From the NCBI GenBank assembly GCA_003483645.1, contig DMYM01000339.1:1-11637 (forward strand): 11,637 nt of DNA. Direction: 5' to 3'. The translations under genes were made by a program, and so were the position numbers. This document shows, piece after piece, positions 1 to 7,238 of the stretch (within the stretch, counting starts at the first letter, position 1; each line of letters opens with the position of its first letter). The DNA is from Verrucomicrobiales bacterium. Its GTDB lineage: Bacteria; Verrucomicrobiota; Verrucomicrobiia; Verrucomicrobiales; Akkermansiaceae. Below the pieces are notes generated by a model, which saw only the letters and a list, made by a program, of their open reading frames with translations, was not told the DNA's origin and did not search any database.

Positions 1-2
1 TA

Positions 3-707
3 GTCTTCTCCAATCTTCAGAGCAATTCGACCGGAGTGGGCATGGACCGGATCCGGAAATACCTGGAACGAAAATACGCTATCGGCGACACGCCGCGCGG
101 AGTGGTCGATGAGGCCAACCTTCAGGAACCCACCAGGTTCTATCTTGACGGGCGGCTCATCGAGTCGGTCACCATCCTGAACGAACGAACGGCTACCTTT
201 TCCGCGCCCGCCATCGACCTTCCATCATCGGGGCCATTGTCTCTCACTCTTTCTGTCAACCGGGGCACGGAGAGCAGCACCACCCCGGAGAGGTTCCTGT
301 ATTACCTTCCCGCCTACGACCAATGGGCAACCAGCAATCTGCCTTCCGAAAGTCGTGGCGCACTTGAGGATCACGATCACGATGGCATCGCGAATCTGTT
401 GGAATTCGCGACTTCTTCCATTCCGGTCGGCTCAACCGGAACTCCGCTTTTCCCCGTTTCCCATGAGGGGTCAGCACTGCCGTCCATGCGGTTCTACCGC
501 AATACTGACGCAACTGATGTATTCCTCACCGTTGAGTATTCCCATGACATGCGATCCTGGACCGCACTTCCCGCGGATGATCCGGGGATATCCGTGGCGG
601 ATCCTGATCCCTTCGGGGACGGAAGCGCAATCCTGATGGAGGTGGGGCCCGCCCCCGGCAAGTCCCGACTGTTCTACCGGCTACGGGCAGAGAGGTTGGG
701 TCTCTAA
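3..707 (+). CDS. C-terminal part of a large exported multidomain protein (5' end outside window)
   Basis: The frame is open from the left edge with no stop, so the gene is cut at its 5' end. The GTG at 36 and ATG at 42 are probably internal codons. The first visible residues include RKYLERKYAIG, which resembles the closing helix (EgYLArKYGl) of LamG/ConA-like lectin domains common in Verrucomicrobiota and Planctomycetes secreted proteins. Counting from the GTG at 36, a beta-rich Ig-like stretch covers about residues 25-90. YDQWATSNL then leads into a calcium-loop-like DHDHDG (112-117) with NLLEFA, and the end has Y-S-H-D-M-R-S-W (168-175) and LFYRL. This last part is the C-terminal module also found in the matrixin-like protein and the sulfatase here. 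It runs convergently toward the sulfatase gene with 7 bp between stop codons. The protein's function cannot be told from this part; an extracellular or surface location is inferred. Confidence 0.75.
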   Translation, partial: VFSNLQSNSTGVGMDRIRKYLERKYAIGDTPRGVVDEANLQEPTRFYLDGRLIESVTILNERTATFSAPAIDLPSSGPLSLTLSVNRGTESSTTPERFLYYLPAYDQWATSNLPSESRGALEDHDHDGIANLLEFATSSIPVGSTGTPLFPVSHEGSALPSMRFYRNTDATDVFLTVEYSHDMRSWTALPADDPGISVADPDPFGDGSAILMEVGPAPGKSRLFYRLRAERLGL

Positions 708-714
708 ACGGGAT

Positions 715-2538
715 CTAGGGCTCTATCGCAAGCCGGTAAAACACCTTTTCAGCTGCACTGGAATCATCCGTCCATTCGAGAAGACCGGATCCTCCCAGCT
801 CGGGAATCCCCGGCAGGTTGTCCCACGAAAACAGATCGAAGGACCGCTGCAACCGTAACGGGTAATCATGTGAAGCATTAAACTCTCCGGGAATGACGGG
901 CAACCCTGCGAGACTGATCCTGACACTCTCCGGGGACCTCTCAACACGCACCCCGCCATGCCGGAAGCGATCCACTGCGTCACCGTCATTCAGGAAGGGA
1001 CTGAACCCGAGTAACCTGAGATCAAGTTCCTGTTCATCGGAAAGACCATCTTCATCACGGTCTGCAGTGCCGAGTGCAGGCTTTTTCACATAGAAGACAT
1101 CGTCCTGGAACGGTATTCCGGACAGGGCCTCTTCAAGTTCCTCAAGCGCCCCCGGGTCGATCCCGTTCGGAAACGTCCCGAAATGCTCCCCCGGATCAGC
1201 GGCATGATCCATGACTCTTCTGTAACTGCCGGAAAACGGTCCCTCGACCAGCTTCCACGTTCCCAGCTGGCCAATACGAAAACGGGGCTTCGAATTTTTC
1301 GGATAGGTCGTACACGACAAGGCTGGTGTATTCCACTCACGATCCGGATTCTCCTGCAGGGGGGCAAGAGACTGGCCGTCGATGGGCTTTGGATAGGGCG
1401 AGACTCCTGCAAGTTCCAACGTGGTGGGAAGAACATCGATCAATCCCACCTGGCGGTCACAGACCCGCCCTTCCGTAGCCATTCCCGGATGATGGATCAT
1501 CATTGGCACGTGAATGCTTTCCCTCGAATAATTCCGCTTGGAGTAGAGGTGCAGGTGCTCCATCAAGCTGAAACCGTTGTCACTTGCGAAAACAATGACC
1601 GTGTTGTCCCAGAGGTTGTTAGCGTCGGCGAAGTCAAGCAGACGTCCCAGATTATGATCCATGAGGGTCACGGCACTGTAGTAGGCGTGAAAAAGCTCAC
1701 GCAGGTCTCCCTCGGAAAGCAAAGGCCGTTCATCCGCAGCCTTTCCGTAGGGATAGGCATAAGGCGGCCAATAAGCGTTATCATATGATTCCGGAAGGAA
1801 CTCCGGCAACGTGAAGGTCGCCGGATCATAGAGATCAGAGATCGCCTTCGGAACAATCCATGGAGTGTGGGGCATGAAAAAGCCGACCGCTACGAAGAAC
1901 TGCTGGTCCGCCTCCAGGCATTTTCCCATGGCGGCCATCGCCCCCGTTGCCGTCACTCCGTCCGCAAATTTCGCCGGGTCTCCACCATCGTATACAATGA
2001 AACTCGTATCTCCGCTGATCCCCTTGTGGGCACTGAAATCACGTATCGAAGAAAAACTCCCATCAATAGAAAACGTCCGGGGAATCAACTCATCCCACCG
2101 CTCGCTGCGATCGTAGTGTTCCACTTTGCCATAGCTCCCGGCCCAATAGCCCTCGGACCTGAAATACTGCGACATCCACATGCGGCCCGGCACCACGTTC
2201 TCACCATTGGCCGTCTGTCCACCTGCGGCATGAATCCCAAGGTTCCAGGGAAAGAGCCCGGTGAGGAACGAACCCCTGGAGGGAGCGCAGAAAGGATACT
2301 GGCTCAGGCAGTTCCGGTAGTTCACGGTCCGTGCCGCCAGACGCGTCAGGTTCGGCGTGATCGCATCCACGTCCCCCAGCGGGGCAATCCGGCTGTTCAG
2401 GTCATCGGATATGATCAGGAGCACATTATGCGGCTCATCCGTCCCGGCCTGCACGTTGCCAAACAGAATGCCTGCGAAGAGAAGGCTGATCGCCGTGCCC
2501 AGATTTCCCATGAACTTCCTTATCATTGTCACTACCAT
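715..2538 (-). CDS. Exported type I sulfatase (iduronate-2-sulfatase-like) with a C-terminal calcium-loop module
   Basis: Predicted formylglycine-dependent sulfatase of 607 residues that hydrolyses sulfate esters, probably on sulfated polysaccharides, outside the cytoplasm. Residues 1-31 form a signal peptide (basic start, hydrophobic core, ending VQAG). The metal site starts with SDD (D45, D46). The sulfatase signature is C84-A-P-S-R88, and C84 is the residue matured to formylglycine. Other family residues visible are K138 in YGKVEHY, H224 in FMPHTPW, D320-N321 in ASDNG, H328 and K334. The MPHTPW and LYSKRNY segments resemble iduronate-2-sulfatases more than arylsulfatases. Residues about 490-607 are an extra module with DRDEDG (493-498), RSFDLFSW and VFYRL, shared with two other proteins here. 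The ATG overlaps the dnaE stop by one base, suggesting co-transcription and coupled translation; a second ATG five codons in is possible. No sulfatase-maturating enzyme is in the window. The exact substrate is unknown. Confidence 0.93.
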   Translation of the reverse strand: MVVTMIRKFMGNLGTAISLLFAGILFGNVQAGTDEPHNVLLIISDDLNSRIAPLGDVDAITPNLTRLAARTVNYRNCLSQYPFCAPSRGSFLTGLFPWNLGIHAAGGQTANGENVVPGRMWMSQYFRSEGYWAGSYGKVEHYDRSERWDELIPRTFSIDGSFSSIRDFSAHKGISGDTSFIVYDGGDPAKFADGVTATGAMAAMGKCLEADQQFFVAVGFFMPHTPWIVPKAISDLYDPATFTLPEFLPESYDNAYWPPYAYPYGKAADERPLLSEGDLRELFHAYYSAVTLMDHNLGRLLDFADANNLWDNTVIVFASDNGFSLMEHLHLYSKRNYSRESIHVPMMIHHPGMATEGRVCDRQVGLIDVLPTTLELAGVSPYPKPIDGQSLAPLQENPDREWNTPALSCTTYPKNSKPRFRIGQLGTWKLVEGPFSGSYRRVMDHAADPGEHFGTFPNGIDPGALEELEEALSGIPFQDDVFYVKKPALGTADRDEDGLSDEQELDLRLLGFSPFLNDGDAVDRFRHGGVRVERSPESVRISLAGLPVIPGEFNASHDYPLRLQRSFDLFSWDNLPGIPELGGSGLLEWTDDSSAAEKVFYRLAIEP

Positions 2539-5500
2539 TAGTCCATCCAGCGACCGAGGGCCGCGGTGAGAGATTCTGACTTATGGACCCGGAACTGCTC
2601 GCCACATTCAATGGTGGCTCGCTTCCCGGTTCCGCTCTGCATGTGGAGCAGAACCGGCGTTTCCCCGGGATAAGATGCCAGCACGCTCTGGATCTCCTCG
2701 AGATCCTCCACCTCGCTGCGCGAGACCCAGAGCGAGAGCTCGAGCGGTCCGCCGCCATTCTGGCCGTTACGACCCTGGCGAAGCTTCAGCTCCTTCAGAC
2801 TGCTCCCCATGATCTTGCGACTCTCGGTCCGGTCATCGATCGAAACCTCTCCCTTCAAGGCGATGACCCTGCCCTCTTCCAGGATACCGGCATCGCGCGC
2901 CGGGATGTAGGACTCCCCCCAGCAAAGCACCTCCTGGCTGCCCGTGAAGTCCTCGATGACAAGAATTCCGAAGGGTTTGCCCTTCCTGGTCACGCGCTGC
3001 TCGATTTTCCGGATCATTCCGGCAAATGGGAAGCGTGCCCGCCGGTCACTCAGATTAAGGTCATCCAGCAGGCCAAGCTTGCAGAAGCTATCCGAGCTCA
3101 GCAGGACGCGATATTTGTCAAGGGGGTGACCCGTCACGTAGTAGCCCAGCAGTTCCTTTTCCTTTTCCAGGCGTTCGTCCTTGGGCCACTCCGGCATTTC
3201 ATGTCGCGCGGCCGGGGCCGCCAGTTCCTCGTCGCCAAAAAGTGCTTCCTGCCCGCTCTCTCTGTCGCGCTGTGCTGCCCCGGCTGCCGCGCAGACTTCC
3301 TCCAGTCGATCACACATCCCGGCCCGTGTTTCGCGCGTCCAATCCATCGCCCCCGAAAGAACCAGGTTTTCCAGAATGCGCTTGTTGACCACCCTGGAGT
3401 CCTGCCGCTTGGCAAAATCATCCATCGCCTGGAAGGCGCCATTCCCCTCACGCTCCGCGATAGCCTGCGCCATGGCCCCCTCCCCCACATTCTTGATGGC
3501 CGCCAGTCCATAGCGGATGGCCATCTTGCCGCTACGGATCTTCTCCGGAGCGAAGCGCAGCTGGGAACGGTTCACGTCGGGCGGCAGGATCTCGATATCC
3601 ATGCGGTGACACTCGGAAACGAAGACGCCAACCTTATCCGTGTTGCTGAACTCGTTCGAGAGGAGCCCCGCCATGAACTCGACCGGAAAATTCGCCTTCA
3701 GGTAGGCCGTCCAGTAGGAAATGTGTGCGTAGCAGGCCGAGTGCGACTTGTTGAACCCGTAGCCCGCGAAGCTCGCAATCTTGTCGAAGATCCGGTTGGC
3801 CAGGTGCTTGTCGATGTTGTTCTCAGACTTGCACCCCGCCACAAAGGCCGCGCGCTGTTTATCCATCTCGGACTGCTTCTTCTTGCTCATCGCGCGGCGC
3901 AGAATGTCCGCCCCTCCCAGCGTGTAGCCGGCCAGGAGCTTGGCCGCATTCTGCACCTGCTCCTGGTAGATCATCACCCCGTAGGTGTCTCCGCACACCT
4001 GTTCAAGCAGCGGATGTTCATACTTCACCTCCTTGCGGCCTTCCTTCACCTCGATCATCTCGTTGATGAACTGCATGGCACCGGGACGGTAAAGCGCAAG
4101 AAGGTCGATGATGTCGTCGATTCGCCGGATGCCGTAACGCCGGCAGGTCTCTGTCATCCCGCCTGACTCAAGCTGGAAAACCCCCATCGTCTCTCCGCGA
4201 TTGAGCAGGTCGAACGTGGGTTGGTCATCGAGCGGAACCTTGTGAATCTCGAAGTCGGGATCCTGCCCCCGGATGAAGTCCGTGGCCTCCTGGATCACGG
4301 TCAGGTTCTTGAGTCCGAGAAAGTCCATCTTGAGGAGACCCACTTCCGTGATGGCCCCCATGTCGTACTGGGTTACCACCTCCCCTTCGTTGCCCCGGCT
4401 GAGAGGAACGTGCTGATCCAGCGGCCGGTCTCCGATCACCACTCCAGCGGCATGCACCCCGGTGTTGCGGGTCAGGCCTTCCAGCTTGACCGCGTAGTCC
4501 CATAGCTCGCGATAGGTAGTGCTGCTCTCGATGGTCTCCCGCAGTTCGGGCTTGTTCTCGAATTCCTCCTTTAGCTTCACCCCGGGACGGGCCTCGATCA
4601 TCTTGGCAATCCGATCGGCCTCCCCGTAGCTCACGCCCATCACCCGGGCCACGTCGCGAATCACGCTCTTGGCCCCCATGCTGCCGTAGGTGATGATGTG
4701 CGAGACGCAGCGCTCCCCGTATTTTTGCCGCACATAGTCGATAACCTCACTACGGCGGGTCTGACAGAAGTCGATATCGACATCGGGAGGGCTCACCCGC
4801 TCGGGATTGAGGAAGCGCTCGAACAGAAGCCCGAAGCGCTTCGGACAGATGTTCGTAATCCCGAGGGTATAGGCCACCAGCGAACCGGCCGCCGACCCCC
4901 GGCCCGGGCCCACCGGGATACCATGCTCCTTGGCCCAGTTGATGAAGTCCGCCGTGATCAGAAAGTAGCTGTTGAAGCCCAGGTCGTTGATGGTCTTGAT
5001 CTCGTATTCCAGGCGCTCCCGCAGATCCTGGTCGCTTTCCGCCCTCTCCTTCCCATAACGCTCCTCGAGACCCTCAAAGCACTGCTGCCGGATGTAGGCC
5101 TCCCGGCACATCCCCCCCGGCGCTTCGAAGTTGGGATACTTCTCCGAGCTGGTAGCATCCAGACTGAGCGTCACATTGCAGCGCTCTGCAATCTCTAGGG
5201 TGTTGTCGCAGGCTTCCGGGATATCCTGGAAAACCTCCCGCATCTCCTCCGCGCTCTTGAAGTAGACTTCCGCCGGGTAGCGCATGCGTTTCTCATCAAA
5301 GACGAGCTTGCCCGTCCCGATGCAAATCATCACGTCGTGGGCCTCATGATCGTCCCGTGACAAAAAGTGCACATCGTTGGCCGCCACCAGCCCGAGGTCG
5401 AGCTCCCGGGCGAGTTTGATCAACTGGGGTTTGACCTCGTGCTGTGCTTCCAGACCGTGGTCGTGAATCTCCACGTAAAGGTTGTCGCGACCGAAGATCT

Positions 5501-5999
5501 CGCGCAGCTCCTCCAGCATCTCACGCGCCTTGTCGGACTGCCGCTGCAGGAGCCATTCGTTGACCGGTCCCGCGATGCAGCCGCTCAGGCAGATAATCCC
5601 CTCGGCATGCGCTCGCAGCTCCTGCCGGTCCACCCGCGGTTTTCCGTAATAGCTCCCCTCCAGGTGGCCCTTGGTGACGAGCTGGACGAGATTTTCCCAG
5701 CCCGTATTGTTCTCGGCGAGGAGAGTGAGATGGGTGGCGCGCCGACGGCCGGGAATCTCCTGCCGGTGCTCCATGGACTCCGGGGCAAGATAGATTTCGC
5801 ATCCCAAGATCGGTTTTACCCCCTTCTCGCGGACCGCCTCGTAGAATTCGATCGCACCATAGAGATTGCCATGGTCCGTCATTGCCACCGCCGGCATTCC
5901 CAACTCCGCCGCCCTTGCCGCGACCTCCTTGCAGCGCACCGCGCCATCCAGCGTCGAGTACTCGGTGTGCAGGTGAAGATGGACAAACGACCCGGTCAT
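2538..5999 (-). CDS. dnaE: DNA polymerase III subunit alpha
   Basis: Catalytic subunit of the replicative polymerase, acting in the cytoplasm with the beta clamp and clamp loader. At 1153 residues it has the usual DnaE length and looks complete. The N-terminal PHP domain (about 1-280) keeps all nine metal-binding positions I could place: H9, H11, D18, H43, E68, H90, C141, D209 and H211. The polymerase core has GPGRGSAAGS (364-373), the catalytic pair in PDVDIDF (D408, D410) and the third aspartate in LLKMDFLG (D559). A helix-hairpin-helix-type region lies around 800-890. QEALF (917-921) matches the QxxLF beta-clamp-binding motif, and an OB-fold follows (about 990-1080). The ATG at 5999 is preceded by a weak purine stretch (GAAAGAG) about 8 bases upstream. 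An ATG at 6004 is in another frame and stops after two codons. The downstream sulfatase overlaps the stop codon by one base. Confidence 0.98.
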   Translation of the reverse strand: MTGSFVHLHLHTEYSTLDGAVRCKEVAARAAELGMPAVAMTDHGNLYGAIEFYEAVREKGVKPILGCEIYLAPESMEHRQEIPGRRRATHLTLLAENNTGWENLVQLVTKGHLEGSYYGKPRVDRQELRAHAEGIICLSGCIAGPVNEWLLQRQSDKAREMLEELREIFGRDNLYVEIHDHGLEAQHEVKPQLIKLARELDLGLVAANDVHFLSRDDHEAHDVMICIGTGKLVFDEKRMRYPAEVYFKSAEEMREVFQDIPEACDNTLEIAERCNVTLSLDATSSEKYPNFEAPGGMCREAYIRQQCFEGLEERYGKERAESDQDLRERLEYEIKTINDLGFNSYFLITADFINWAKEHGIPVGPGRGSAAGSLVAYTLGITNICPKRFGLLFERFLNPERVSPPDVDIDFCQTRRSEVIDYVRQKYGERCVSHIITYGSMGAKSVIRDVARVMGVSYGEADRIAKMIEARPGVKLKEEFENKPELRETIESSTTYRELWDYAVKLEGLTRNTGVHAAGVVIGDRPLDQHVPLSRGNEGEVVTQYDMGAITEVGLLKMDFLGLKNLTVIQEATDFIRGQDPDFEIHKVPLDDQPTFDLLNRGETMGVFQLESGGMTETCRRYGIRRIDDIIDLLALYRPGAMQFINEMIEVKEGRKEVKYEHPLLEQVCGDTYGVMIYQEQVQNAAKLLAGYTLGGADILRRAMSKKKQSEMDKQRAAFVAGCKSENNIDKHLANRIFDKIASFAGYGFNKSHSACYAHISYWTAYLKANFPVEFMAGLLSNEFSNTDKVGVFVSECHRMDIEILPPDVNRSQLRFAPEKIRSGKMAIRYGLAAIKNVGEGAMAQAIAEREGNGAFQAMDDFAKRQDSRVVNKRILENLVLSGAMDWTRETRAGMCDRLEEVCAAAGAAQRDRESGQEALFGDEELAAPAARHEMPEWPKDERLEKEKELLGYYVTGHPLDKYRVLLSSDSFCKLGLLDDLNLSDRRARFPFAGMIRKIEQRVTRKGKPFGILVIEDFTGSQEVLCWGESYIPARDAGILEEGRVIALKGEVSIDDRTESRKIMGSSLKELKLRQGRNGQNGGGPLELSLWVSRSEVEDLEEIQSVLASYPGETPVLLHMQSGTGKRATIECGEQFRVHKSESLTAALGRWMD

Positions 6000-6249
6000 A
6001 TCATGCGCTCTTTCTTCAGCATAGCGCCAGCACCGGCCCTCGCAATTCCGAAGCGTCCCGCCCGCGAAGATTTCATTTTAGAATTTCGCAGGAGGGTTTG
6101 CTTGGAATCCTTGAAAGTCATGGCAGCGGATCTCCCCGATTGCGTTTATCATTCTGAAGAACCTGTGCTACCAGTGCTCCGTAGATCGTAGCAGTTTCCA
6201 CCGTATTTTTAGCTGGCCCTCGCGCCGGGCAACCTCACCATTAGCGATC
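6000..6249. promoter_or_regulatory. Divergent intergenic spacer between dnaE and the SHD1-domain gene
   Basis: This 250-bp spacer must hold the promoters of both divergent genes. It is locally more AT-rich at 6071-6087 and 6204-6211 than the surrounding sequence. TAAAAT on the minus strand (about 6073-6078) could be a -10 element for dnaE, and TATTTT at 6204-6209 one for the plus-strand gene. Neither has a convincing -35 partner, so no promoter is called precisely. A Shine-Dalgarno-like AGGAGGG (6090-6096, +) has no convincing gene after it. Confidence 0.3.
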
Positions 6250-7014
6250 ATGCAGACCTCCCTCTTCCGCTCTCTGGCCGTCCTCCTGCTCCTTGCCTGG
6301 ATGGCCACGCCCGCCCCCGCCGCCGACAAGGAGGAGGACGCCACAGAAGAGAAGAAAGGGGAGGCCACGGAAGAGAAGAGCGATCCCGCGGAGTTCCGCA
6401 CCTTCACCTCCGCCCGGGGCGACAAGACTCTCAAGCTGAAGGTCGTCGCTCGTATCGACGACGAGACCTACAAGGTCGAGAACCCCGAGGGAAAGGTCTT
6501 CAACATCAGGCCCGCCAACCTCAGCCGCTCCGACCAGCGATTCCTCGATTTCTGGGAGCCCGATGCCATCTTGAACCTCAAGACCGCCAAGCTGCCCGAA
6601 GTTCTCGACCAGATGGGATACAGCGCCCTCGATCTCACGGTGGTGGGAAGCACCTTCTTCGTCAATGTGACCGTTGATGGGAAAAGCGGCAAGTTCCTGC
6701 TCGATCCCGGCCGTGGGTGGTCCACCTTCGACCCCGCCGCCGCCAAGGAAATCGGCATGAACCTCGGCGAGGGCCGCATCAACTTCACCGACAACACGGG
6801 GAAAACCAGCCGCTCCAAGCGCGGTACAGTGAAAGAGTTCAAGGCTGGTCAGGTCACCATTACTGCCCACGAGTTCGAGGTCATCGAAGTGGCCAAGATG
6901 TTCCGCGCAGTTCCGGCCAACACCATCGGCGCGATCGGCGGAGACCTCCTCAAGCGCCTCAACGCAATGATTGACTACAGTGGCAATCGTCTCTTCGTGA
7001 AGAAGGACAAGTAG
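6250..7014 (+). CDS. Exported SHD1-like / retropepsin-like (clan AA aspartic protease fold) protein
   Basis: Predicted exported protein of 254 residues. Residues 1-25 form a signal peptide ending APAA. A charged Glu/Lys linker follows (25-47) and contains a short repeat: two 15-base near-copies 24 bases apart, at 6340 and 6364. Residues about 49-101 (RTFTSARG through PANLSRSDQRFLDFW) resemble the SHD1 domain, which ends in a similar LS..D..FL motif. Residues about 128-250 look like a retropepsin-type half domain: a strand pair, then KFLLDPG (148-154) at the active-site position, a later AIGGDLL (228-234), and IDYSGNRLFV at the end. Active enzymes have D-T/S-G; here it is D152-P-G, so catalysis is doubtful and a binding or structural role is possible. 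No Shine-Dalgarno is seen before the ATG. It appears to be a single gene facing away from dnaE. The biological role is unknown. Confidence 0.8.
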   Translation: MQTSLFRSLAVLLLLAWMATPAPAADKEEDATEEKKGEATEEKSDPAEFRTFTSARGDKTLKLKVVARIDDETYKVENPEGKVFNIRPANLSRSDQRFLDFWEPDAILNLKTAKLPEVLDQMGYSALDLTVVGSTFFVNVTVDGKSGKFLLDPGRGWSTFDPAAAKEIGMNLGEGRINFTDNTGKTSRSKRGTVKEFKAGQVTITAHEFEVIEVAKMFRAVPANTIGAIGGDLLKRLNAMIDYSGNRLFVKKDK

Positions 7015-7043
7015 CCGGAGAGATCGACGCTTCTCCAGTTCCC

Positions 7044-7080
7044 TCGGGGATCCCTCCCCGACCCGGCGCCCCCCGGGGGG
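7044..7080 (+). terminator. Possible GC-rich hairpin terminator after the SHD1-domain gene
   Basis: TCGGGG (7044-7049) and CCCCGA (7056-7061) can form a 6-bp stem with a 6-base loop, 30 bp after the stop codon. It is followed by a C6G6 palindrome (7069-7080). There is no T-tract, so this is not a canonical Rho-independent terminator. Two further small hairpins lie downstream: GCGGG/CCCGC at 7125-7140 and GCGCT/AGCGC at 7186-7200. The rest of the 224-bp spacer (7015-7238) shows no other recognisable element. Confidence 0.25.
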
Positions 7081-7238
7081 TGGACGCACCATTCGCTCCA
7101 GGCATGCTCTCTCCGATGTAACCAGCGGGCATAAACCCGCGTCGAACATAGTGGCTACTCTCTGAAGCCCATGCCGTAATCCGGCGCGCTCCTGAAGCGC
7201 CCTCCAAGCCGCCTTCTGAACTCTTTTCCCGGTCCCCG

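Noticed and set aside
2583..4166. A 527-codon plus-strand open frame opposite dnaE
   Set aside because: It is antisense to well-conserved dnaE coding sequence, has no domain character, and is explained by GC-rich codon bias.
6102..6191. A 29-codon TTG-started ORF five bases after an AGGAGGG sequence
   Set aside because: The Shine-Dalgarno match is good, but the start is rare, the peptide is short and has no recognisable character, and other genes here do not rely on strong Shine-Dalgarno sites.
6241..7149. A 302-codon minus-strand open frame opposite the SHD1-domain gene
   Set aside because: The plus-strand frame has a signal peptide and recognisable domains; the minus-strand translation has neither.
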